From Ophiodon elongatus (taxonomy: Eukaryota; Chordata; Actinopteri; Perciformes; Hexagrammidae): 64,000 bases of DNA. A model generated the notes under the pieces. It was not told where the DNA came from. It saw only the letters and a list, made by a program, of their open reading frames with translations, and did no database searches. Numbering within the stretch: the first letter of the stretch is position 1; each line of letters begins with the position of its first letter. Shown in pieces: positions 20,790 through 31,800 of the stretch. The stretch spans positions 186,001 through 250,000 of the forward strand of contig JACSYO010000004.1 of NCBI GenBank assembly GCA_016806645.1, read 5' to 3'. Made by a program: the position numbers and the translations under genes.

Positions 20790-23380
20790 CTCTCTCCTAA
20801 TATTTCTATTTGCTAAGCTGAAACCAGTGAATTATGGTCAAAAATGCAATTACTCGAAGATGAATTTATGAATCGGCACATCCTTTCTGCTCAGTTTCTT
20901 TTTTTTTGGTGCAGGTATTGCTAAAGCTCTTATCATATCGATCCCTAACCCTCTACTCAGTATCTCACCTGACTCTATGAGCAGCTGTCTGACTGTACAG
21001 GGGCCCGGCTGCATGGCGGTCTGTGGTCCCCGTTAGACGATGGGAGCAGCCCGTCCAACGTTCAGTCTGAGGATCCAAGCCCGTCCGATCCATGCCGTTG
21101 GCAGACATGTTGCTGTCTCCCTACAGTTTGCTCGCCCTTATTTCAGAAGAATGACTCATCTGAAGGTGAATGGGATCCTGTGACAAACATTGATAAGAAA
21201 CTTTACAGGGATACAGCACCAGATGCAAACTGTATTCTTGGTTTGAGATGAGAAGGAGCAGCATGTGTGTGCTCGACAGTAAATATCCCCAATCAGCTGA
21301 CTGGGAGGGATAATAGAATCTTGAGTAATAATAATATTATTATTGATCAAAGCAAAATACTTGACATTTTTACTTCACTACACTGAATTAACAGCTATAG
21401 TTCCTACTTACTTTGCAGATAAACATTGTAATCAGCTTATTTAACACAACTTTTCATAATATATGATGCATTTTTAAAGCGTGAACCACTCAACAACATT
21501 AAGTTGATCGTTGGTTTGACCTGGACAGCCTGCTACATTTAAACTCACTGCTCTTAACCGGCTTTTTAAATATGCTAAACTCTACAGCTCAACATGAGAA
21601 ACAATATGTTACCGGGTGAATTCATCAATGATTTGACTGTTCAATTCTTGGTGTGTTCCTGATAGATATCATAAAATATAGCATATCATTGGAGACCTTT
21701 TAGAATGCACACATTCTACCACTACTATGGCTGACTGTTGATGCACCATTCAGTGAACCAGCTAGCTAAGCTGTTCTGAAGAACACATGTATGTCATTGA
21801 ATAAACGGAGTGATAAATGTCATCTTTATAGCTTTAATTTGTGATTCAATTAATGATTCATCTTAGATTTTTCCAATTCATTCACTCAAGTTTTTTAATG
21901 AAATCATGTGAAATGATTGTGTCATGCAGCCTGTTGGCTCATAGTATCATCATACAGCTTTTGGATTTTTAATTCCCTTGCTTTTAATTCAGGTGTGTTT
22001 CACTGTATGAATGTAAAAGGTAACGATGAAACCTTCTCTTTTGTTGTATGCAATAACTGTCTGTGAACGTCCGGTCCAGATGTGGTGACATTCTGATTCC
22101 CCGTCCCTTTTGGAGAAGTTTACATTGTCACTGTTTTTGGTTTTGTGAAGGATCCAAACATCAACCAGAAAAACTTATTTAGCAGTAAAACATTTTTATA
22201 CAAGCATCCACTTCAAAACCTAACCCTACTAAAGTTATGAATAAACATGGCCCGTTTGTTCCTCTACTATTAGCCATCTAGCTGTTGAGAGGGACAAAGG
22301 AATTCATATCTCATGTAAACTTTGTGTCAGTCACATTGGAATATTTACAGTGTTCCCAAGTAGCAGAAAAATAAGGTTGCAGTGTTTTTGTGTGCTGAAC
22401 ACGACACAAAGGATGTTACTAGTGACCTGGAGCACCTTGCTGCTGCTGAAAGCTGGATTGTCATTTTTCATAAAAGCCGTTTGTCTCAAGAGAGTAACAC
22501 GTGAGGAAGAGCTTGGCTTTGACTCAGAGCAGGGGGCACACACACGATCCTGGTGTGAAGGAAACCTTCATCAGGGAATAGTGGCGTCGTACAGGCTGAA
22601 CACCTTTTAAACAAGAGTTAAGAACTGAATCAGAAGACTTACTTGTCAGGATCCAACAACCTGAAATATTCGGGTCCAGACATGACGTGTCCATGGCCTA
22701 CTGACCGCAAACTGGATGCTGGGAGCAAACTCGTCAAGACATGGCGGCTTCTCTCTTCCGCAGGTCCGCACGCAGTAGTTTCCTGATATGTCCAAAAAAG
22801 GGAGTTGACATGATTAACTTCATTCTGACATCCAATTTTGTCGCCTAAAGGACCACCAGATGGCGGCATGCAGAAAAATAACAACTGAGCAAAAACAGGT
22901 CAACTGGCTCCTACAATATACATAACGTTAGCAGTACACAGTCATTGATAGTATTCAGCCATTCAATGATAAACCTTTTTTTTTTTAACTTTTATTTCTT
23001 TTGTATGAACTTATCCAGGTTCAGATTCCCCAGTTGTATCACTCCAACAGCCTCCATCCAGTTGGCCACCAGCAGATCCTCATGGATGCTGACAGGATGG
23101 AAATCATGTCCAGAGGGCCATTTCTAACTATTATTCTTATTCACTAATATTTCTGCAAGTTCATCAAAATAAAAAAATTTGTTTATTTTTTACTGTTGTG
23201 CCTTATCTGTTAAATACAAACGTTATTGATAATAAAACATGTGTAACCGGTAAAGCAGAAAAAAATTTTTTTTTGTCGTTCTAAATTATATTTCCAATGT
23301 CATAGTGTAGTAAACTGTTTTGGGGTCTTATTTTATTTTTTTGTAATTTTTTTTATACTTCAAATTTAAATTTGAAACCA
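20790..23380. other. Upstream intergenic DNA, nothing firmly recognised
   Basis: This is AT-rich DNA with short unmatched open frames. The sequence around 22640-22880 (minus-strand frame of 81 codons) is open but has no known motif. I see no exon with good splice signals and conserved coding character. Confidence 0.45.
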
Positions 23381-23389
23381 TTCTACCGA

Positions 23390-24130
23390 GTGTGTGACGT
23401 GACGTTTCCCGGTGGGCTCGGCGTCATTAAATAGCATGTTTTCGTAATTGAAGTTTGGCGTGACGCTCTCTCCGTACAGATATGGACCCCGTGCCATTGG
23501 CTGGACATATCGGGTGTCCCCCCACCGAGCAGCCCGCCCGCCCGCAGCCTGGACGGACTGGAGGCTCGAGTCCGCTCCATTAAGGTGTCCATAGAATGGG
23601 GGCCGGTCACGACCACCGGGATGCTTGCACGTACCGCTCATGTCAGCGTTGACCGATGCTTGTCGGTAGCTCGGTGGCCAACGCGGCGGCAGGAGGCACT
23701 GACGGCTTCGAGGTCAACTTGAATATTAACGGTATCCGTCCGGTAAGAGTCTGTGAATGGCTGGCTCGCTAGCGTAGCCGGCTAGTCGTGCCTATTGGCT
23801 GCTTGATACAACGTTATTACATGTATCCTATTCCCCTGACATTTTGTTGCCATATTCATGTCGTGTGCTGAAGGGGCGGCGCGTTTCTTTCATCTCCCCC
23901 CGCGAGCCGCGGCCGGTGAGGAGTAGCGCCGGTTCTCACCGGAGCTAACGCGCTGCCATGACCGTGGCGACGCTCTCTACCGCTAACGTAGCCGCTAGCC
24001 GCAATAAGGTCAGGGCGCTTCAGCTTTTAGGGTTCCCGTTGTTACTGTCGCCGTTTCTCTAACGTCGCGTTCACTGACGGTGGTTTTCCGACATGGAAAC
24101 CCCGTCCCCTCACAATGCTCCATTTAAAGT
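23390..24130 (+). promoter_or_regulatory. st3gal3: CpG island, likely st3gal3 promoter region
   Basis: This is the most CpG-dense stretch near the gene, about 1.6-2.3 kb upstream of the first coding exon, with many 'cg' steps ('gagccgcggccggtg', 'ctaacgtagccgctagccgc'). It contains a consensus 'ccggtaagag' splice donor at 23743. Placement and composition suggest the transcription start and a 5' untranslated first exon of st3gal3. No transcript evidence is available. Confidence 0.5.
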
Positions 24131-24423
24131 CCAGCGTACATTCAATTAACTGACCTGACGTCAGTGGTTACGCTCGTTCCCCTAACGACTCACTCTTACT
24201 AACTTTTCATCGGTCAGTCTGTATTTCTCAATATTAAAATCAAATCACAACAGACACTCTAAAATATATCGCGTAAATCGGTCACAGACACATCTCCTCG
24301 CGTGGGACCAGATTGGCCTCCAAGCAGATTGAGTTTTTTGTGTCGAATTCAATATGAAATAAACTGTAACGAAACACGAGGACACGTTACATCTGGTGCT
24401 GTTAAGGAGAGCGAAACAGGAGT

Positions 24424-24468
24424 GGTGTGTGTGTGTGTGTGTGCGTGTGTGTGCGTGTGCGCGCGCGT
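24424..24468. repeat. (GT)n/(GC)n microsatellite
   Basis: A 'gtgtgtgt' tract with 'gcgtgtgtg' interruptions ending in 'gcgcgcg'. Confidence 0.9.
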
Positions 24469-25671
24469 TCACAAAGACCTCCAAATACTACACTCAAACT
24501 GTTTCTCTAATTAGACTTATAGTGTCACATGTTGCATCTCGAGTAGAGTATAGTTATGAAGTTGGTATAACACTGAGTGAGACTGGCTAGTAAAATATGG
24601 TTTATAACTGGTGAAACACTTTGGTAAAAATTGAAATCAACTTATGAATAGAAATGATAATACGATTGCTAATAAATCACTCAATATTGATGTAATAAAA
24701 AATGTTTTTCTTTCTTTTTAGTGCAGATGGGTTGTGTATGAATAGTAAGAAACAGGGAGTCGAGTCAGGGAAGTGATAAATAACACAAATTTACTCATTA
24801 ATACAATTTTCTTTTAAAGTCCCCCCTTAACCCGACATGCACAGGGAAAATATGCACAGTGGGCCCCTACTGGTCCTCCATCGCTCCCACATTCTGTGCA
24901 TCGTGTGTGTACATTCAACACACTTCTATTTCGTGAAATATACATGTAAACACAACATGAACTGGTATTTAAACCATGTTATGACTGAGCCTAAAGATAA
25001 GGTAACAATGCAGGTGTTGCCTCAAGGCATCTTGTTATTTTGTCACCAACTTTCTAATTAATTTTCCATGCCATCCTAACCAAATGGCTCACACGTACAG
25101 ATATAAAATTGAATTAAAAATTAACGTGGCATATCACAATTGTACACTAAGCTACTACTCCGCCTTCCCCATATCTAAATATACATCTACAATCATATTT
25201 TACATAGAGGATATCACCACTTCTGCAGCCCTTCGGGCCCCTAACATTTCTCTTTTAGCACTGTTTACCGACGCAATGGACACTTCCAAGACAAATACAT
25301 TATGGATGGAGGATCTCCATTGATTAACAGACAGAGTAGGTGGGGCTATCCAACCCTTTTCGCATTAAATAAGAGAAGAACCATTGTTCAGCAATACAAT
25401 GTCTGGGAGGCACGGTATCGGATACGATGTCAACCATATCAAACCTGTTGGCCCTTAAGGCATCTTTCATTTCATTTTATATCACGCTTCAGTGGTGCAT
25501 ACCGAGTGGACCCGTCCCGACGAAGCCTGGATCGCTACAAATGAAGTATCCTCCGCAGGAGTCTCAGGCTTTCGGCGTCCGTGGGGGATTGTATTAAGTA
25601 ACGACAAGCCGTGTATGAGCACAGGACTAACCCGATTATTTCCTCCGCAAACAGGCACGGGGGGACGTGCC

Positions 25672-25692
25672 ATGCACGCTGGCTGGAGATGA
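25672..25692 (+). promoter_or_regulatory. Upstream ORF overlapping the st3gal3 start
   Basis: A six-codon frame (MHAGWR) begins at 25672. Its TGA (25690-25692) overlaps the main ATG (25689-25691) as ATGA. If the 5' leader is spliced to the acceptor 'ccgcaaacag' ending at 25654, this uORF lies in the mRNA and could reduce initiation or permit reinitiation at the main start. Its role is inferred, not shown. Confidence 0.4.
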
Positions 25693-25800
25693 GAATGAAA
25701 CCCAGTCGCCAATTCTTCCTGGGCCTGTGCTCCATGCTGGCCCTGGGATTCCTCTACTACTCAGGGAGGATCAGCTTACGAGGCTGGGGCCGCGATTACT
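25689..25800 (+). CDS. st3gal3: st3gal3 coding exon 1: cytoplasmic tail and membrane anchor
   Basis: It encodes [20 protein letters not shown] followed by FLYYS and [12 protein letters not shown]. The GFLYYS block after a hydrophobic run matches the human signal-anchor end. I chose the ATG at 25689 because it gives nearly the human spacing to GFLYYS. An in-frame ATG at 25611 would add 26 non-hydrophobic residues with no counterpart. The second Met (codon 3) is an alternative start. The donor 'gtgagt' at 25801 leaves phase 1. Confidence 0.85.
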
Positions 25801-28800
25801 GTGAGTATTTCTCTGATAAGATCATATCATACACAGTATGACCTTAATTCATTTATTTCATTGATCAGTGGCAACTGCACCTGAAGTGATCTTATCTTAT
25901 TTCTTCTACACAAGTCACTTGTGACACAAACATGAAAGTCACATTCGAGTAGAGGACATTACCTATTTAAAATAACGTTCCCAAAGAAACATCAAGGGAA
26001 AAAGGAGTAGAGAACAAATTTAAATACCACAGTAGGGCTGGGCAATATCACTTCAAATAACGGTTAATAAACATTATCTTATTAGATACACTTGTGAACA
26101 AGATTCAGAACAATGTGGCTTTAGTCTGTATATAAGAAGTGGATGTTGTCGTCGTGACGTCACCCATTGTTTTGTGGACTGATGTTTTGAAGCCTCTTGT
26201 TCGGCCGTCACCATCTTGGATTTTTGCAACCAGTGAATGGAAGTGACCATATTTGGACTGCGGATGAGTGATCTAGAGACGGCGTATACGGCTCTGGCAG
26301 CGGTAGCAATCTGTCAATCACCTTGTAGCCCCGCCCTAAAGCATCACCTGCTTCATGGTCTGTTTGACTCTAAATGGACCATAATCTACTAAATGAACAT
26401 CATGCTGTATTGAAGAAGACTTGAAACTAGAGATTGAGACATAAACTCATGTTTACAATGTTTACTGAGGGAATAAATCAAGAGAGAAGTAGAGTCATTT
26501 TCTATAGACTTCTATACAACCAGAGGAGTCGCCCCCTGGTGGTCAGGAGAGAGAATGCAGCTTTAACACATGAAGCTTTGACTTCTATACAACCAGAGGA
26601 GTCGCCCCCTGCTGGTCAGCAGAGAGAATGCAAGTTTGAGGAACTCATGCATTGGCTACACTTTTCAGACCCAGAGGTTGCCACCTGGGTCCTACCAGCC
26701 TGCTCCACCTACTGTATCTCATGTAGCTTAATAGAGCTGTCTCTTTCTTAGAATAGAGAAAATGCAAGCAATTTGACACAATTCATTTCTCAAGTTGCAT
26801 TTTAAACGTTTATTGTCATTTAAAGCTGATGTTACTCCAATTAGGAATGGGACGATATGAAAACTTCGTGTCACGATCATCCTGGACAAAATAATTGCGA
26901 TACACAATATTATCCTGAGTATCACCCAAATATGCTTAAATTGCTGGAATACTGAAATCACTTCAGGTATAAATAAGGTCATGATAAAGCATAAGGTCCC
27001 CCTGCATAAATACAGGATGGATCAATAAAAAATTGTGTGAGTTTACTCTGTCTTAAACGTTAATTCCTGCATTTTTAAATCTTCGGCATCTTAAATATTC
27101 TGCGCTCCACAATAAAGTCCTGTGTCATCTCATCCCTCACTCCAGTTTTCTCCATAGATCTGTCTGTTGTTGGAGAGGTGCGTAGTTAAGGGAACTTACA
27201 TACAGTAAAACGTGTCAATGTGACTTAAGGTCGGTTAAAGAGTCATAATGGAAATGTTTTGCCCAGCCCTCAGTCTTACTGTGTCTTTCTTTGGCTTGAG
27301 AACATGGCTTAACATCCATTATATTTTAAATGTATTGCAACAATAATCGAGATCCTTACCAAACATTTGCTGATGTATTCTTCATTTTGGTGTTATGGAT
27401 GACTGAAGTTTCCTGTTTGTGCTCCCAAATCCACCAAAACACCTTTCATGTATCATGAAAATAAATCAATAAACTAATTGATAATGAAAATAATTGTTGG
27501 GTGCAGCCCTATTAGTTTTGTGAGAGGCTTTTTTTTTTTTCATGATATCAACATGATGTAGCTTTATACCAGATGGGGGAGCCAGTTCGTTTACTTAGAG
27601 ACAGGATGTTTCATAAGTTACACTGTTTCAAAGAAGAACAGCAAAGGACATCAATCCTATGTAGTCAAATACATTAAATTAACTTATTTTTATTTTATTG
27701 TTGTTTTTCTTCCATAAGTAAACAGCTTTTTTCTTTTCAGTCTGTTAGCTGCAACTCAAGTGCTCTGAAAATACACTTAATAAAGAAGTAACATTTGTGT
27801 TTTCATTGACGTGGATGTTTGTGCACCGCTTGCTAGTGATGGAGGCCTTCACTCGTAGTTCATGGAAGGGCTGGTGGAGTTGAGGCTCGATTTAGAAAGT
27901 AGAGCCAAACAAGTATTTGTTATTCAGTGAACTTAAGCTTTTCCCGAGTCTGTAAACTTTTGGCAGCCAGAAAAGAGCGTGAGCTGACAATTCAGCTGTA
28001 GAAGCATCTTTTCAGACCACCCTGAGATTTTATGGCTTTTATTATATCCAACAGTGAAGGAACTTAAGAGCCACTGAAAATCCTGTTTTTGCTGAGCTCC
28101 AGTCGTTTAAGTTCAACTTTCTATAGTGATAGTATAGTAGAAGTTACTCAGAGGTATATCTTTACAGGTGCCACAATCCAATATAAACTTTCAGTGGGAT
28201 TGCATCATGACAATATGATCATATCCTGTTAGTGGTTTACAAAATTCTGTTGTGGAAATTATTTCAAAAATTTGTTTATTCTGACTTTTCTCACTTAAAA
28301 CCACATGCCAGGATGGTGTGGACGTTTCTATTGGATGCAAATAAAATCAAGGAGACTACAGAAATAATACAGACACCAAAAAAGCCATGCGGCCTCGGTT
28401 GCTATGGCGTTACACAAACATGGCTCACATTGCAATGGAAACGGAGGAATCTCACTGCCGTGAACTGTGGGTTTGAGCCGGTTGAACCCTAACGACCTGA
28501 ACTGAAGCCGAGACAGAGCAGCTTCACCACCCAACAAGAAAACCGACGAAAAGAGTTGAGACTCAGCTGAGGAATGAGACATGCAGCATGTACCACAACG
28601 TTTTGGATTTCACTCTGTGTGTATTTAAGGCAGAGAAAGTACAATTGGATTTATAATTAAGATTCAACCTCTATTGGTAGTAGCGTTGTAATAACAGACA
28701 GATCTGGCTCCCCACAGCTTGGCCCTATTAACTTGGCCTCCATTGCACATTTGTTTGGAGAGTTCGCCAAATGAATTAAACCAATGAGTGCGGTGTCATT

Positions 28801-31800
28801 GAGTGCAATGGGACAATAGAACCCTCCAACAGGAAGTCTGCACCACTGCTGATTCTTCCTCTACTGATGACCACTAGCATGAGGGGATGGAGGAAATGCC
28901 ATAGCAAAATGTGTTGTCTCTTTGTTGCATTTTGTGCATAAACCTATACCGACACTTTGATTTTACAGCCACCATGAGAGACAGCCAGACCCTCACTTAA
29001 ACAGTCCACTACCACTCTGTATAGGCACTGAACATTGGCATCATTACTTTTGGAGACTGGACTGAGTTAACGGATGTGCCACTACAGAAACCTCTTCACT
29101 TTCTTCTAATGAAGTGACTTCAATGTCAAACAAATAACTATGTTATATATTCTAAATCCTATTTTCTTCACTTCTCTTTGTCTAGTGTATGACCAACAAG
29201 GGTTCCTTCTGAAGCTGGATGGTGTTAATCTGTAAGTATAGATTTGACTATTTATATACTGTATTTATACCTTGGGGGCTTGTTTTCAGGCACTGTGTCA
29301 ATGGTGGCACGGGGAGCATGGGCCAACTCTTGAATTGTCACTACTGTTATTTACATTTTTGTGTATATAATTTGTGTGTGAATATTCAACCATCGCTTGA
29401 CTACACCCCCCCCCCCGCCCCGTGTCCACAGGCCGTTGGAGCTGATGTACAAGTACGGCAATCTGAGCGAGGGAGCCTGTAAGCCTGGTTTTGCAGCTGC
29501 CAAGATGACAGCCATTTATCCAAAGTAAGAACATGCACACGGCATGGAAGTGAGCTTTCTAGACATCAACGTTAGATACAACATGATCAGTGTGACCATG
29601 GTGTTACCGCCTGTGCCATCACTGGTCCATCACATGCTTGTGGTCATGTTGGTGCTCAGGTTCTCCTCAAACAGGATCACTACTTAGTTTGGGAACATAT
29701 TAACTCTTTACAAATGTCCCCTCAAATGCAAGATGTCAACAGTGTAAGACAAGGTTACAAAACGAGGCTGTGTTTGGTGTTATTACTGCTGTGATTGTTG
29801 CAGACGGTTCAAAGTTGCGTTTTTATAAAAACGTCTTCTGCCGTGAGTAGTAGCGCTCTTTGTTCCAATGCGAAGCAGGGTGGTTCCACGATAGCATCCT
29901 GCAGGAACCCTTTGAGTGTTTTTATCGGATTCAAAATTACTCCTGCCAGCAAAGTGGCTGAAGTAAAGCAAGATACCGTTGGCTGTAAAATGAGAAAGTT
30001 TGTGACCCAACCGCCATGTTGAAAACCGAGTGGAGCAAATATTCTCATTTTACAGCGAAACAGTGCACTAAAATATGTTTCTGACAACATTTGGATGTTG
30101 AAATCTGGATTCATATTTTATCAGCTTAGTTTGACAGTTGGATCCGAGTTCATGAGCTTCAGCAGCAGTGACGTGCGTTAAGAGACTCCTCCGCTCTGAT
30201 TGGTTGTTTTCCATCGGGCGTGTGGAATATTGCAAATGCCATTAGGAGCACTAAAAGGAGGCAGAGAAATCTGATTGGTTCACAGATTATCTGTCTTGTG
30301 TACTTCTGTCAGGATAAAGTGACAGTTTGACCTCATTTTTTGCCTTAGGGATGTCAAGGGTACTGAAACCTTGTTACTAGGTCGGAGCCAAAATTCTGAA
30401 AATGTGACAGTACTTGTTTTCGTACAGTACAGAAGGTACGGCCAGGGCTCGAGGCTAACAGTGTCCTGTCGTCCCGGGGACGATAGAAAATGTGTTCGGG
30501 AGGCAGTAAACTCACTATCGACACGTCCAGAGGACTCTCACAATGTAGCCATATCTAGGAACCCTATTGTGTTCCTAGATATGGCTACATTGTGAACAAA
30601 AGAAATCTGCATTGAAATCAGCAGGAGGAGTGCTAGTTAACGTTAGCTGTTAGCAGCTGGTAAGCAGTATCCCAATTGACAACATTATGATGCGTTCAGG
30701 CTCTATTCAGAAAATAAATAGTACTGGGTGAAGGTACATTTTAACGTTATTATGCTGTGTTCAAATGTCCTCATGTATATTGAGTTTTTGGCAAGGGACT
30801 TGAATAAAACCAGTTGTTTTTAGAAGATGTTTTCACAGCAATATAAAATTGATAAAAGAGGAAATTATGACCCGTTTAACTTTCTAACAAAAACCCTGCT
30901 ATTATAAGTCACCTACTGCATGCCTGAAAACATCAAGTACTCTCCATCCAATAGTACCATTTTATAGAAAGCTCTCTGAGCCCGGAGTGGTACGGTAGAG
31001 TAAAGATCCCATTTCTGCCTCTGCATTATTAAAGGCCGACGAAGTCCCCACCCGTTAAAGCCCTTCACCTGCACATGTCTTCAGCACTATGTGTAAAATG
31101 AGTCGGAAGACACAGTGGTCTGACTGGGCCGATGTGTGCCGCAGATCTATTTTTGTCCTCTTCTGCTCTGCCGTCGTCCCAGTGCGTGAGAAAAGCTTCC
31201 GGCCGGTTCACTTACCCACTTACTCGCTGAGCACCGGAGACACGCAACCCTCGAATCCACGGGGCCTTCAGACAGCGGCGTTAATGAAGTGTGCTCCCAG
31301 AGTCCAGATTGTAACACGTTAAAATAACATGGGAGGATTTTCCTCAGGAGGAAGCAGAGGCGAAGAGCCCGGGGCATCCTTGACCCATTTAATCTGCTGT
31401 CTTTGCTCAGCTGCTTCCTCTGCGGCTCTTTCTGACGGAGAGTTGCCGCAAATACAGAAAACACAAGCAAATACAGAAATGTACTGCGAGTAGCTCACAC
31501 GACAGGGGAATCTGTTTCCAGGGGACACGAAGAAGGGACGCACACGGCTGAAACTAAACAAAGCTGTGTTCCAAGGCGCATACTTTTTACTTTTAGTACA
31601 TTCTGCAGCTGCCCTTACAAAGTACATACTGTTGCAAGTAGTATGCATTTAATTGGGACATACCCTTCCTCATAACATGGCACCTTGAACTTTGACCCAT
31701 TTGCTCATATCTCAGCTGCGCAAAGGATTGTGGGTCAGAATAGCCTGAAAACCATGCATACTGTTTGCATACTGCAAATTGCGTCCAGATGTTGTAGAAC

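Larger units (their letters stand above)
25801..29185 (+). other. Intron 1 of st3gal3
   Basis: The intron contains an inverted-repeat-bounded DNA element (26034-27270) with another repeat nested in it. The rest (27271-29185) is AT-rich with nothing recognised. An exon for the missing stem residues may hide here, but I could not locate one by eye. Confidence 0.7.

Noticed and set aside
23366..23641. Minus-strand 91-codon frame (MSGTCKHPGGRDRPPFYGHL and onward) in the CpG island
   Set aside because: No recognisable domain. GC-rich islands are often open on both strands, and no splice donor or downstream exon was visible.
26434..26751. 105-codon frame sharing 37 identical codons with a frame at 47728-47925
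   Set aside because: The identity comes from two copies of the same non-coding dispersed repeat, not from a gene family.
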